Part shown: piece after piece, positions 1 to 7,831 of the stretch
How the letters are laid out: each line of letters starts with the position of its first letter
Position numbering within the stretch: position 1 is the stretch's first letter
Source of the DNA: Arenimonas sp. SCN 70-307
GTDB lineage: Bacteria > Pseudomonadota > Gammaproteobacteria > Xanthomonadales > Xanthomonadaceae
NCBI RefSeq assembly: GCF_001724815.1
Contig: NZ_MEDO01000022.1
Location: 1-48,981 of the forward strand
Reading direction: 5' to 3'
DNA: 48,981 bases
The notes under the pieces: model-generated
Told to the model about the DNA's origin: nothing
Databases searched by the model: none
What the model saw: the letters and a program-made list of their open reading frames with translations, nothing else
Position numbers and translations under genes: made by a program

Positions 1-25
1 TCTCGGTGAACTTCGACTTCTTCAT
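1..25 (-). CDS. IS3-family transposase orfA, N-terminal fragment cut by window edge
   Basis: Read on the minus strand, the first codons give M-K-K-S-K-F-T-E, the usual opening of IS3-family OrfA (HTH) transposase subunits. A strong ribosome binding site (AGGAGG) lies just upstream at about 30-36. Only eight residues are inside the window, so completeness cannot be judged. The family call rests on this short signature and on the abrupt change in sequence character around position 80-95. Confidence 0.6.
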
Positions 26-95
26 GCAAACCTCCTGGCGGGAAAAAGATGCCAGAAAGTTCTACTTATCGGGTGTCTACTGACCGGGGAAGCTT
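1..95 (-). mobile_element. End of an IS3-family element (edge approximate)
   Basis: This stretch contains the orfA start, its ribosome binding site and the short non-coding terminus expected upstream of an IS3 orfA. The outer boundary is placed at about 80-95 because a plus-strand reading frame of different character (98-394) begins there and runs into the element. I could not define the terminal inverted repeat because the other end is outside the window. Confidence 0.5.
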
Positions 96-97
96 AC

Positions 98-394
98 GAA
101 AACATTGCACGCTTTTATCCCACACATGATCACTGCGTCTGGTCGGACACTTTAGCCGTTGATATTAAGGGGATTAACGCCATCACGGCGGACCTTAATC
201 CCCGCGCATACCGTGCTGTCTATCTAATCAGGGTTGGTGTTCCTAATTGGCCAGAAGAATCGGACTTAATTCCGGAGGTGAAAAGAAAGCCAGGTGCATG
301 GGAGTGCGGTCTTGGCTTTGCGGTTGAAGCTGGGAGTTTCGGGAGGATATTGGTGACTTATTGTCATGCGATAAATCAACTAGTTGCTGTCTGA
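98..394 (+). pseudogene. 3' remnant of an unidentified gene next to the IS3 end
   Basis: An open frame without its own start codon runs from the IS border to a TGA at 392-394, about 98 codons. The peptide is protein-like (for example ...YENIARFYPTHDHCVW... near the start and ...ILVTYCHAINQLVAV at the end) but I do not recognise the family. Its base composition is less GC-rich than the rest of the window. The simplest reading is the C-terminal part of a gene interrupted by the IS insertion. A small intact gene with a start inside the IS border is less likely. Confidence 0.45.
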
Positions 395-670
395 CGATCC
401 TCTAAGCTGCCATCGCCTCGGGATTCAGAGTTGCTTCCGGATTGAACTCCTGCGCGCTGGCAAATTGGAGACTGCGTACAGCTCGGTTCCTAGGCAGTGG
501 CGCTCGTGGTCCCATACAGCGAATAGGTGGGTGGTTCCGGTGTTTTCGTTGGTGTTCAGGTAGAAACCGAATGAGTTGATGGTGCCGAGAAGTCCGCATC
601 ATGAAACCGAGAGGTTCTGACCACTCAAACCAATTGATCGTGATCTGGTCAACGACGGGTAGGCTGATCT
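395..670. other. No confident gene; degenerate accessory DNA
   Basis: Between the remnant and the next gene there is a minus-strand open frame of 66 codons (402-602) and a second overlapping minus frame ending near 410. Neither has a recognisable domain or ribosome binding site. I regard the stretch as decayed mobile DNA. No RNA gene or clear terminator was seen. Confidence 0.4.
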
Positions 671-1468
671 TCAGCGGATCGGCGGTATCAAGGTCTTGAC
701 CCGCACGCCTGCCAACTGGGGGAGGGGAACCCCTGGCTCAACTTCGAGAGCCCTCAACCGCGTCTGGACCTCCTCCAACCGGAACTGGCCGACTTGGCCA
801 GTCACATAAATCATGTTCCAGAAGATCCGCTTGCAGCATCCGAATAGCCCTTCCCATCGATAGCGAAGTGCGGGATTCCCGGACAGCACATACGGAAGAA
901 TGTCGAATGCACACAGGGCTGGGAGATAGTGTTGTGGCGCATGCTCCAGCTGCTCGCCCTTTCGTGCCAGGGCCAACAGCGCGATGAAGGCGTCCAGTGA
1001 ACGCAGGTTCCGCAGCCCAAGCGCGTTCTTGCGATCAAGTGGTGCGTGGTTGTAGCCGAACCGATCTGGCTTCCCGTCCAGGAACAGCACGTGCCGGACA
1101 CTATGGGATTGCTCAATGATCCGGTGGAGGCGGGGAACTGGTGGGCATTCGGCGGCCAGAAGCTCCCACAGGGGCAGATCGCGCCAGCAATCGAGTCGTA
1201 CTGCTCCCGCTGACTTCTGCGACACATGGGCTACGGTGACGTCGCTGGGCAACGCCTTGCCTTGCCGCCAACGGTTGTACTTGTTGGACGCCACTTTTTC
1301 GCCGTCCTCACCGTAGGGCTGGCGCCCATCGACACGCATCTCCAGCAACGTCGGCGATTGCGTTCCGAAGTGAGCCGCCAAGGCGCCATAGCAGGCGGAG
1401 CCGCGTGCGCGCTTGACCGCGTCGCGGTGGATCTTGGCGTCGAACGAATCGCGGTAAGTCGTAGGCAT
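671..1468 (-). CDS. Unknown protein of accessory DNA (265 aa)
   Basis: This is a complete 265-residue frame that I cannot assign to a family. The N-terminal third is basic and contains a segment around residues 55-75 (SNKYNRWRQGKALPSD) that looks like a helix-turn-helix or operator-recognition element. The rest is mixed alpha-type sequence with two cysteines (FGCCKRIFW). There is no signal peptide and no convincing membrane helix. It is divergent from the small gene at 1607-1927 across about 140 nt, so the two could share a promoter region. It lies in mobile DNA between two IS elements, so a role in an integrated element is possible but not shown. Confidence 0.55.
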   Translation of the reverse strand: MPTTYRDSFDAKIHRDAVKRARGSACYGALAAHFGTQSPTLLEMRVDGRQPYGEDGEKVASNKYNRWRQGKALPSDVTVAHVSQKSAGAVRLDCWRDLPLWELLAAECPPVPRLHRIIEQSHSVRHVLFLDGKPDRFGYNHAPLDRKNALGLRNLRSLDAFIALLALARKGEQLEHAPQHYLPALCAFDILPYVLSGNPALRYRWEGLFGCCKRIFWNMIYVTGQVGQFRLEEVQTRLRALEVEPGVPLPQLAGVRVKTLIPPIR

Positions 1469-1606
1469 GCGGCATCGTCGGCCACCTGCCCGCGCCTGTC
1501 ACGCCTAGTCCGGGGTACGGCTTTCCACGGAGTCATACCCTTTGAGCAGCAGCCGAGGCCCCGGCATGATCGAAGGCAACATGGGCCATCCGCGACAGTC
1601 CGGGAC

Positions 1607-1927
1607 ATGACTCACTCAACGACGACGCACACGCTCGCCGCTGCAGGATCGACTTCGATGCCTTCGCCGGGATTCGATGACTTCGAGGAGCGCCTCGTGC
1701 GCGCATTGGGCGCAACGGTCGGCGGCGGGCAACTCACTCGCGCCCTGGGGTATCCATCGCAGGATGCGTTCCGCAAGGCGCACCAGCGCGGACGTCTGCC
1801 AGTCGATACCTTCGAGCTGGATGGCCGGCGTGGACGCTTCGCAACCGCCACGGACATCGCGGCGTGGCTTTGGAAGCAGAAGCACACCGTGGTGAACGAT
1901 CTGTCGCTGCAGGGAGGTGCGTCTTGA
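1607..1927 (+). CDS. Small helix-turn-helix-like protein (106 aa)
   Basis: The start is taken at the ATG at 1607 rather than further upstream. From here the frame no longer lies opposite the coding part of the neighbouring minus-strand gene, and the sequence becomes protein-like. Residues 27-90 (RALGATVGGGQLTRALGY, then GRRGRFATATDIAAWLW) resemble the DNA-binding adaptor proteins often found in integrative elements: a recognition helix followed by a small wing. No enzymatic motif is present. It is divergent from the 671-1468 gene. Function is unknown; a DNA-binding accessory role is an inference from the fold-like pattern only. Confidence 0.5.
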   Translation: MTHSTTTHTLAAAGSTSMPSPGFDDFEERLVRALGATVGGGQLTRALGYPSQDAFRKAHQRGRLPVDTFELDGRRGRFATATDIAAWLWKQKHTVVNDLSLQGGAS

Positions 1928-1981
1928 CGACCTGACCTGCAGCGGCCTATTCGGCTGCATATCCAGGCGCAGAAATGAGAA

Positions 1982-2008
1982 CGCGCCGGGGGTCACGACC
2001 CCGGCGCG
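1982..2008. terminator. GC-rich hairpin downstream of the small HTH-like gene
   Basis: A perfect 10-bp stem (CGCGCCGGGG / CCCCGGCGCG) with a 7-nt loop lies about 55 nt after the stop of the upstream gene. It lacks a T-run, so it is a weak intrinsic terminator candidate. It also lies just outside the putative IS21 left end. Confidence 0.4.
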
Positions 2009-2156
2009 CTTCGGGCTATACGACAAACCCTTGATCGTCATCGTCCCTCGGCTACCCAGCTGCTGTCAAGCCTCCCCCGAGGCTCGCCTGCCTCATTCCA
2101 CGATCCGCCGGAGCGGCAGCCGCTCTTTGGGTGTCGGATCGTCGTGGGAGAGCGGC

Positions 2157-3698
2157 ATGAAACAAGACAAACTGGTGACGGCCTTGCGCCTGATCCTGAC
2201 CACGTCCGCAAGCAATCGCCAGATCGGCCGGGACGTGGACCTCGCGTACAACACGGTCCGGCGGTACCGGATGCTGCTCGAACAGCATGCGTTGACGCTG
2301 GAAGACGTTGAGGCGCTGGACGAATCCGCCCGGCAGTCCCTGTTCAATCGACGAGGGGCCACCCGGGGCGAGAAGCGCACCCCGGACTGGTCGCATATCC
2401 ACCGGGAGCTGCAGCGCAAAGGGGTGACCCGGACGCTGCTGTGGCTTGAGTATCGAGACGAGGAGCCGGATACCGCCTACGAGCTGAGCAGGTTCAACGA
2501 CCTGTACCGCGCGTGGGCGGGTACGCAGGCGTTGTCGATGCGTCAGCAGTACGATCCGGGAGAGCGTGGGTGGGCCGACTTCTCAGGCACTCCGATGTGG
2601 TGGGTGGATCCCGCCACGGGCGAACGAAACCGTGCCGAGATCTTCGTGGCAGCCACGGGGGTCGCCGGGCTGCTGTTCGCCACCGCCATTCCTTCCCAGC
2701 GCGTTGAGCACTGGGTTGAGGCGCACTGTCGATGGTTCGACTTCGTTGGCGGGGTGCCGCGCATCACGGTCCCCGACAATCTGAAGTCCGCAGTTCTTCG
2801 GGCGGGCTCCGAACCCGTTCTGAATCCATCCTATCTGGCCATGGCGGAGCACTACGGAACGGTCATCCTTCCTGCGCGCAGCCGGCGCCCGAAGGACAAA
2901 GCACTCGCCGAAGGCGGTGTTCTGGTGTTCCTGCGCTGGGTCATTGCTCGCTTGCGCAACCGGGTGTTCCACTCGCTTGACGAACTGAATTCGGGAATCG
3001 CCGAGTGCCTTGATCTGATCAACGACCGCATCATGCGTCGATACCGCCAGAGCCGGCGGGAGCGCTTCGAGCAGATCGATCGCCCTGCGTTGCTGCCCCT
3101 CCCGGTGCGCTACGAGTTCGGCGAATGGGTTGGCCCGATCCGCGTGCCGCCGGATTACCACGTGCCCATCCATGGCCACTACTACTCCGTTCCGTATCGT
3201 TTGGTGCAACAGCAGGTCCACGCCCGCTGCACTCCCAGCGTCATTGAAATTGTCAGCCAGAATGTCCGGGTCGCGTCGCACGTTCGGTCGGAGCTCGTGG
3301 GTGGGAAGACGACGGACCGGGCGCACATGCCAGAGCATCATCTGGCCTGGGTCGATCACACGCCCGAGCGGTATCTGGGCTGGGCCCAGGGCGTTGGCAG
3401 CAACGCAGTGGCAGTGGTGCAGTCGATGCTGGACGGTGCACGCCAGCCTGCTGCGGCGCTCAACGCATGCGGCAACCTTCAGAAGGTCGCACGCAAGCAC
3501 GGCGCGGAGCGGTTCGAGTTGGCCTGTGGTCGCGCCTTGGCGATCAAGTCGCCGACGGTGAAGAGCATTCGTTCGATCCTCCAGAACGGCCTGGAGCGCC
3601 ATGAGACGGCTTCCGCGATTGCGCCTTCGTTGCCGAGCCACGGCAACGTGCGGGGGCCCAATTACTACGCCGACCAGGAGATGTCCCATGCTGACTAA
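2157..3698 (+). CDS. istA: IS21-family transposase IstA
   Basis: DDE transposase of the IS21 family, 513 residues, a usual length. An N-terminal HTH (SNRQIGRDVDLAYNTVRRY, residues about 19-37) is followed by an RNase H-like catalytic core. The first Asp is probably in the GERGWADFSG segment and a second acidic residue in VPDNLKSAV. A C-terminal Mu-transposase-like beta-barrel (PVRYEFGEW... onward) completes the protein. The third acidic residue usually lies after the AEGGV segment; here this reads RPKDKALAEGGV. The ATG at 2157 is preferred over upstream starts because the family begins close to this HTH. The gene overlaps istB by 11 nt, which implies translational coupling. Confidence 0.9.
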   Translation: MKQDKLVTALRLILTTSASNRQIGRDVDLAYNTVRRYRMLLEQHALTLEDVEALDESARQSLFNRRGATRGEKRTPDWSHIHRELQRKGVTRTLLWLEYRDEEPDTAYELSRFNDLYRAWAGTQALSMRQQYDPGERGWADFSGTPMWWVDPATGERNRAEIFVAATGVAGLLFATAIPSQRVEHWVEAHCRWFDFVGGVPRITVPDNLKSAVLRAGSEPVLNPSYLAMAEHYGTVILPARSRRPKDKALAEGGVLVFLRWVIARLRNRVFHSLDELNSGIAECLDLINDRIMRRYRQSRRERFEQIDRPALLPLPVRYEFGEWVGPIRVPPDYHVPIHGHYYSVPYRLVQQQVHARCTPSVIEIVSQNVRVASHVRSELVGGKTTDRAHMPEHHLAWVDHTPERYLGWAQGVGSNAVAVVQSMLDGARQPAAALNACGNLQKVARKHGAERFELACGRALAIKSPTVKSIRSILQNGLERHETASAIAPSLPSHGNVRGPNYYADQEMSHAD

Positions 3699-4422
3699 TC
3701 CCACGCGCCAGGCGCTGACTACCTTGCGGATGCCTGGGATGGCCAAGGCCTACGAGGAGCAACTCGCCAGTCCGTCGTATCAGTCCATGTCCTTCGACGA
3801 CCGGTTTGGCTTGCTCGTGGACGCGGAGCTGGCGATGCGGGAGAACCGTCGTGTCACCCGTCTGCTGAAATCTGCAAAGCTCAAAGCCCCTGGCGCGGTG
3901 CCTGAGGACATCGACTTCTCTGCCCGGCGTGGCATCGACAAGCGCCAGGTCATGGACCTCCTGACCTGCCAGTGGATCGAGCGTGGCCAGCATGTGGTCA
4001 TCACCGGGCCCACCGGCACCGGCAAGACCTGGCTTGGCTGCGCGCTAGGACGCGAAGCTGCCCGAAAGGGATTGTCGGTCAGCTACCAGCGCATGCCACG
4101 GCTGATGGAGGACATGGAGGTCGCATACTCGGATGGGAGCTTGCCGGCGTTGCGTACGAAGCTGGGCAAGGCCAGGTTGCTCATCCTGGATGATTGGGGC
4201 GTCGCCCCGATCACCGCCCGGGGTCGACAGCACCTGCTGGAAGTGATCGACGATCGCATTCCCGGGGGAGCGGTGCTGATCACGTCCCAACTTCCGGTGA
4301 AGACCTGGCATGACTACCTGGGCGAGCCCACGGTGGCCGACGCCATCCTGGACCGCCTGCTGCACAACAAGCACACCATTGAGTTGAAAGGCGACTCGAT
4401 GCGCAAGCACGCGGCTCGTTGA
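3688..4422 (+). CDS. istB: IS21-family ATP-binding helper IstB
   Basis: AAA+ ATPase helper of IS21 transposition, 244 residues, full length. It has a Walker A motif (GPTGTGKTWLG, about residues 109-119) and Walker B (LLILDDWG, about 165-172), and the usual start LTNPTRQALTTLRMPGMAKAYEEQ. IstB activates IstA and helps choose the target. The ATG at 3688 overlaps the end of istA. Nothing suggests damage. It is followed by a hairpin terminator. Confidence 0.92.
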   Translation: MLTNPTRQALTTLRMPGMAKAYEEQLASPSYQSMSFDDRFGLLVDAELAMRENRRVTRLLKSAKLKAPGAVPEDIDFSARRGIDKRQVMDLLTCQWIERGQHVVITGPTGTGKTWLGCALGREAARKGLSVSYQRMPRLMEDMEVAYSDGSLPALRTKLGKARLLILDDWGVAPITARGRQHLLEVIDDRIPGGAVLITSQLPVKTWHDYLGEPTVADAILDRLLHNKHTIELKGDSMRKHAAR

Positions 4423-4429
4423 TCTGATC

Positions 4430-4457
4430 ATCGTTCCCGGCGAGGGCCGGGAACGAT
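4430..4457. terminator. Hairpin between istB and acr3
   Basis: A 12-bp perfect stem (ATCGTTCCCGGC / GCCGGGAACGAT) with a GAGG loop begins 7 nt after the istB stop. It sits between convergent genes and could end transcription from either side. There is no long T-run. Confidence 0.55.
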
Positions 4458-4537
4458 GGTTCTGACCGGGCAGCGGTGATGCCTCCTTAGAGGCGGATAC
4501 TGATCTCCTTCGACGGCACGGCTGCCGGCCGCCAGGT

Positions 4538-5593
4538 CTACGGCGCCGGGACCTCGCGCTCGTACCACGGGCGGGTGTTGTTGACGATCTTGACCACCGA
4601 CAGCATCACGGGCACTTCGATCAGCACGCCCACGACGGTGGCCAGCGCCGCGCCCGAGTGCACGCCGAACAGGGCCACCGCGGTAGCGACCGCCAGCTCG
4701 AAGAAATTGCTGGCGCCGATCAGCGCCGACGGTCCCGCAACGCAGTGGGCGACGCCCAGCCTGCGGTTGAGCAGGTAGGCCAGGCCGGAGTTGAAGTAGA
4801 CCTGGATCAGAATCGGCACCGCGAGAATCGCGATGATCAGAGGCTGCTCGACGATCTGCCTGCCCTGGAAGCCGAACAGCAGCACCAGCGTCGCCAGCAA
4901 TGCCACCAGCGAGACAGGCCCGAGTCGAGCGAGCACTCGCTCCAGCCGGGCCTCGCCGCCATGTGCAAGCAACCAGCGACGGAGGAAGACTGCGACCGCG
5001 ACTGGCACGAGGATGTAGAGGCCGACCGACAGCGCCAGCGTGTCCCAGGGCACGGTGATCGACGACAGTCCCAGCAGCAGGGCGACCAGCGGCGCGAACG
5101 CCACCACCATGATGGCGTCGTTGAGCGCGACCTGGCTGAGCGTGAAGTTCGCGTCCCCCCGGCACAGGTTGCTCCACACGAACACCATGGCGGTGCAGGG
5201 CGCGGCGGCCAGCAGTATCAGGCCTGCCATGTAGGAGTCGATCTGCTCGGCCGGAAGCCAGTCGGCGAAGACATGCCGCAGGAAGAACCAGCCCAGCAGG
5301 GCCATCGAGAACGGCTTGACCGCCCAGTTGACGAACAGGGTGACGCCGATGCCGCGCCAGTGCTTGCCCACTTCCCGCATGGCGCCGAAGTCGACCTTCA
5401 GCAGCATCGGGATGATCATCAGCCAGATCAGCGCGGCCACCGGCAGGTTGACCTTCGCGACTTCCATGCCGCCAAGGGCTGCGAACGCGCCCGGCATGAA
5501 GTGTCCCAGGCCGGTGCCGACCAGGATGCACAGCGCGACCCACAGGGTCAGATAGCGCTCGAACAGCCCCATGCGGGGCGTTGCCTCAGCCAT
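4538..5593 (-). CDS. acr3: Arsenite efflux permease, ACR3 family
   Basis: An inner-membrane As(III) exporter of the ACR3 (BART superfamily) type with about ten hydrophobic segments over 351 residues. The segment APCTAMVFVW contains Cys133, matching the conserved essential cysteine of ACR3 proteins. The later SNFFELAVATAVALFG segment holds the conserved glutamate. The start at 5593 (MAEATPR) is chosen over 5611 because an AGG-type ribosome binding site lies 9 nt upstream and the overlap with arsC is then only 8 nt. It is the last gene of arsR-arsC-acr3. The gene exports the arsenite produced by the ArsC next to it. Confidence 0.93.
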   Translation of the reverse strand: MAEATPRMGLFERYLTLWVALCILVGTGLGHFMPGAFAALGGMEVAKVNLPVAALIWLMIIPMLLKVDFGAMREVGKHWRGIGVTLFVNWAVKPFSMALLGWFFLRHVFADWLPAEQIDSYMAGLILLAAAPCTAMVFVWSNLCRGDANFTLSQVALNDAIMVVAFAPLVALLLGLSSITVPWDTLALSVGLYILVPVAVAVFLRRWLLAHGGEARLERVLARLGPVSLVALLATLVLLFGFQGRQIVEQPLIIAILAVPILIQVYFNSGLAYLLNRRLGVAHCVAGPSALIGASNFFELAVATAVALFGVHSGAALATVVGVLIEVPVMLSVVKIVNNTRPWYEREVPAP

Positions 5594-6104
5594 GGACGAC
5601 CGCCTCGTCATCAGGTTCGACGAAGCCGATGCGGTCGAGCGCCGCCTTCAAGGCTGCACGGTCATCCCAGACCTCGGCCCGCAGCGACAGCAGCGCCTGC
5701 AGGCGCGCCTTGACGATGCGGTGGGCCTGGCGGAACGCCTCCCGCCTGTCTTCATCATCGCCTTCCACGGCAGCCGGATCGGGAAGCCCCCAGTGCGTGC
5801 GCAGGAAGTCGCCGAACACGATGGGGCAGGTTTCGGCGGCGGCCGAGTCGCAGACGGTCACCACCAGGTCGATCGGCGGGGCATCCGATGTCGTGAACTC
5901 GTCCCAGGACTTGCTGCGCAGGCCCGCCGTGGCGATGCCCTCGGCCGCCAGTTGGGCAAGCGCCCAGGGATTGACCGCGCCGGTCGGCTGGCTGCCGGCG
6001 CTGAAGACCTCGAATCGGTGGCCGGCCCAGGCGCGGAGCGTGGCCTCGGCCAGCACGCTGCGGGCGGAGTTGCCGGTGCACAGGAAAAGGACGCGACGCT
6101 TCAT
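5586..6104 (-). CDS. arsC: Arsenate reductase, low-molecular-weight phosphatase type
   Basis: A 172-residue protein of the LMW tyrosine phosphatase fold. The P-loop CTGNSARS starts with nucleophile Cys9. Further redox cysteines lie in VVTVCDSAAAETCP (Cys85 and Cys93), and the general-acid region is HWGLPDPA. This pattern fits thioredoxin-coupled arsenate reductases that shuttle a disulfide through three cysteines. The second and third cysteines are 8 residues apart, against 7 in the Bacillus enzyme. The start at 6104 is supported by the sequence CGAGGAA upstream and by family length; a longer N-terminus to 6167 would add unrelated residues. It overlaps acr3 by 8 nt. Confidence 0.93.
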   Translation of the reverse strand: MKRRVLFLCTGNSARSVLAEATLRAWAGHRFEVFSAGSQPTGAVNPWALAQLAAEGIATAGLRSKSWDEFTTSDAPPIDLVVTVCDSAAAETCPIVFGDFLRTHWGLPDPAAVEGDDEDRREAFRQAHRIVKARLQALLSLRAEVWDDRAALKAALDRIGFVEPDDEAVVHG

Positions 6105-6141
6105 CGGGACGGTTCCTCGAGGTAACAGGTGGGGCGCGGGA

Positions 6142-6477
6142 TCAGCAGGCACAGGCGGCCGCTGCACCAGGGGGGCAGCTCTCGTCCGCGGAGCCCGCGC
6201 AGCAGTTGTGGGTCAGGTAGGCGACCAGTGCGTTCATGGCCTCGAAGTTGGCGCGGTAGCAGACGTTGCGCCCCCGGCTCTCACTGTCGATCAGGCCGGC
6301 AAGGACGAGTTCCTTCAGGTGGAAGGACAGGGTGGCGCCGGGGACGACCAGCGCCTCCGCGATTTCACCGGCCATGCGGCCCTCGGGGCCGGCCTCGACC
6401 AGCAGCCGGAAGATCGCCAGCCGCGTGGCGTGGCCCAGTGCCGTCAGAGCGGCAATTGCCTGATTCGTTTCCATCAT
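6142..6477 (-). CDS. arsR: Arsenic-responsive repressor ArsR
   Basis: A SmtB/ArsR winged-helix repressor of 111 residues. The HTH (GEIAEALVVPGATLSFHLKEL) is followed by a C-terminal cysteine cluster, NCC at Cys92-Cys93 and Cys101. This resembles the Acidithiobacillus ferrooxidans type of As(III) site rather than the CxC site of E. coli ArsR. A further CAC sits at the very C-terminus. Two in-frame ATGs (6477, 6474) exist and there is no ribosome binding site. The predicted transcription start falls on the second ATG, so the mRNA is probably leaderless. It is divergent from arsH with 14 bp between start codons, and would repress both genes. Confidence 0.92.
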   Translation of the reverse strand: MMETNQAIAALTALGHATRLAIFRLLVEAGPEGRMAGEIAEALVVPGATLSFHLKELVLAGLIDSESRGRNVCYRANFEAMNALVAYLTHNCCAGSADESCPPGAAAACAC

Positions 6478-6509
6478 TCTAGAATAGTCGAATGAATAAC
6501 GAACGGCAA
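6456..6509. promoter_or_regulatory. Overlapping divergent arsR/arsH promoters and operator
   Basis: Rightward (arsH): -35 TTGCCT at 6456-6461, 18-nt spacer, -10 TAGAAT at 6480-6485, then only 6 nt to the ATG at 6492. Leftward (arsR): -35 TTGCCG (6504-6509, complement), 17-nt spacer, -10 TATTCT (6481-6486, complement), with the start expected at about 6474. The palindrome ATTCTAGAAT (6476-6485) supplies both -10 elements. An inverted repeat CATTC-N10-GAATG (6475-6494) is a good ArsR operator candidate covering both. Each -35 lies inside the opposite gene. Both mRNAs are predicted to be leaderless. Confidence 0.7.
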
Positions 6510-7247
6510 TCACCCGTGCTCCTCGACCTCCCCCATCTGGCTGCCGACCTGCTTCCCGGCCCCCGCCATGACGCGCTGGGCGCTGACGCGGGCCAACCGG
6601 CGCCCCGCATCCTCCTGCTGTACGGCTCCCTGCGGCCGCAGTCCTACAGCCGCAAGCTGGCACTGGAAGCCGAGCGCATCCTGCGCCACCTCGGCGCCGA
6701 GACACGGGTATTCGATCCACACGACCTGCCGCTGCTGGACAGCGTCGGCCGTGACCACCCGAAAGTGCAGCAGCTGCGCGAATGGTCGCTGTGGTCGGAA
6801 GGTCAGGTCTGGGTGTCGCCCGAGCGGCACGGCACGATCACCGGCGTGTTCAAGAACCAGATCGACTGGCTGCCGCTCGAGGATGGCAGCGTGCGGCCGA
6901 CCCAGGGACGCACGCTTGCGGTAATGCAGGTATGCGGAGGCTCGCAGTCGTTCAACGTGGTCAACACCCTGCGGGTGCTAGGGCGTTGGATGCGGATGGT
7001 GACGATCCCGAACCAGTCGTCGGTCGCCAAGGCGTGGCAGGAGTTCGATGAAGCGGGGCGCATGCGCGCCTCGCCGTTCTATGACCGGGTCGTGGACGTG
7101 ATGGAGGAGCTGGTCAAGTTCACGCTGCTCGTGCGCGGGCGGAGTGACTATCTGGTCGATCGCTACAGCGAGCGGAAGGGTGCTGATGAAGCCCGGCAAG
7201 TGGCGAGAGAGTCGGGAGTGCTGGAAGATGTCCCAGCAGCTTCTTGA
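6492..7247 (+). CDS. arsH: ArsH, NADPH-dependent flavoprotein of arsenic resistance
   Basis: An FMN-binding flavodoxin-like oxidoreductase, 251 residues. ArsH proteins oxidise trivalent organoarsenicals or act as NADPH:FMN/quinone reductases. Visible family signatures are the phosphate-binding loop [16 protein letters not shown], the [21 protein letters not shown] segment and [21 protein letters not shown]. The N-terminal [15 protein letters not shown] matches the family opening. No ribosome binding site precedes the ATG at 6492, in agreement with a leaderless transcript. A GTG at 6516 is an alternative. Coregulated with arsR through the shared operator. Confidence 0.93.
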   Translation: MNNERQSPVLLDLPHLAADLLPGPRHDALGADAGQPAPRILLLYGSLRPQSYSRKLALEAERILRHLGAETRVFDPHDLPLLDSVGRDHPKVQQLREWSLWSEGQVWVSPERHGTITGVFKNQIDWLPLEDGSVRPTQGRTLAVMQVCGGSQSFNVVNTLRVLGRWMRMVTIPNQSSVAKAWQEFDEAGRMRASPFYDRVVDVMEELVKFTLLVRGRSDYLVDRYSERKGADEARQVARESGVLEDVPAAS

Positions 7248-7315
7248 CTAGCGAGCCTGCTTGATCGGCTGCTGATGGTCAGTAAGGTCGGTAGAGCGAT
7301 CACCTCACACTGTTC

Positions 7316-7798
7316 TCAGTGATCAATCTCATTGGTACCCGCAAATGAGTCCAAGAACAACTGTTCGAGATACTTCGCCAGCCTGTTGCTGCACTCAAAA
7401 AAGGTGACATACAGCAACTCGCTGCTTGGCCACTTTTCTTTGATGTGGTCCGTCACTCGTGCCTCCGCAAGGCCCTTGCCCACATAGACGCAGAGCATTG
7501 TGTGGGCGTCATGGTCATCGCAATGGTCGTAGTCAACCCACAGGTGATACAGACCAGTTTTGCCGCGCAGACCCTTTAGATAGCTCTTGTACGTCAGGTC
7601 GCCAAGTTGAGTTGCATCATCTATGGAGATAAGCGTGCAGAATGAGCTGGAGTTAATGATCTCGTTCGCCGTGGGCGGATTGATGAGCTCTAATTGAGCC
7701 ACGCGGTCGAAAGCGGAGTAGTCAGGATTTTGACACGGGAAGTTTTGGTCTTCGCACTTTGGCACTGGAGATCTCTGGTAGCGATGGTTGACCTGCAT
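7316..7798 (-). CDS. GIY-YIG-like protein of accessory DNA (160 aa)
   Basis: The C-terminal half has the layout of a GIY-YIG nuclease-like fold: GLYHLWVDYD, then LCVYVGKGLAEARVTDHIKEKW, then a strand (ELLYVTFFECS) and a closing acidic helix (LAKYLEQLFLDSFAG). The first motif is GLYHLW rather than GIY, and the second is VYVGKG. The Arg (EAR) and the final Glu (YLEQ) expected in the active site are present. The start is taken at the ATG at 7798; a GTG at 7831 would add a hydrophobic leader. The sequence is distinctly less GC-rich than its neighbours, which suggests recent acquisition. Substrate and role are unknown; a defence or mobile-element function is possible. Confidence 0.55.
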   Translation of the reverse strand: MQVNHRYQRSPVPKCEDQNFPCQNPDYSAFDRVAQLELINPPTANEIINSSSFCTLISIDDATQLGDLTYKSYLKGLRGKTGLYHLWVDYDHCDDHDAHTMLCVYVGKGLAEARVTDHIKEKWPSSELLYVTFFECSNRLAKYLEQLFLDSFAGTNEIDH

Positions 7799-7831
7799 TC
7801 TCGCCCAGAGCAAGGCGATAAGTATGCCCAC

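Larger units (their letters stand above)
2103..4498 (+). mobile_element. IS21-family insertion sequence (istA-istB), ends approximate
   Basis: The element carries the canonical overlapping istA/istB pair. Candidate inverted ends are ATCCGCC...GGCA...CCGCT at the left (from about 2103) and the same elements inverted at the right (GGCGGAT ending about 4498). This gives roughly 2.4 kb, a normal IS21 size. The ends are imperfect and no target duplication was established, so the outer coordinates may be off by tens of bases. Both genes look intact, so the element may be active. Confidence 0.65.

Noticed and set aside
402-602. 66-codon minus-strand open frame
   Set aside because: No recognisable domain, no ribosome binding site and an overlapping alternative frame; not supportable as a gene.
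1226-1606. Upstream extension of the small HTH-like gene
   Set aside because: This part overlaps the opposite-strand gene 671-1468 and the upstream intergenic region, and its composition is that of a shadow frame. The ATG at 1607 is a better start.
2033-2056. GATCGTCATCGTCCCTCGG near the IS21 as its left end, paired with ATCGTTCCCGG at 4430
   Set aside because: The two are direct rather than inverted and only partly alike; the ATCCGCC pair at 2103 and 4498 fits terminal inverted repeats better.
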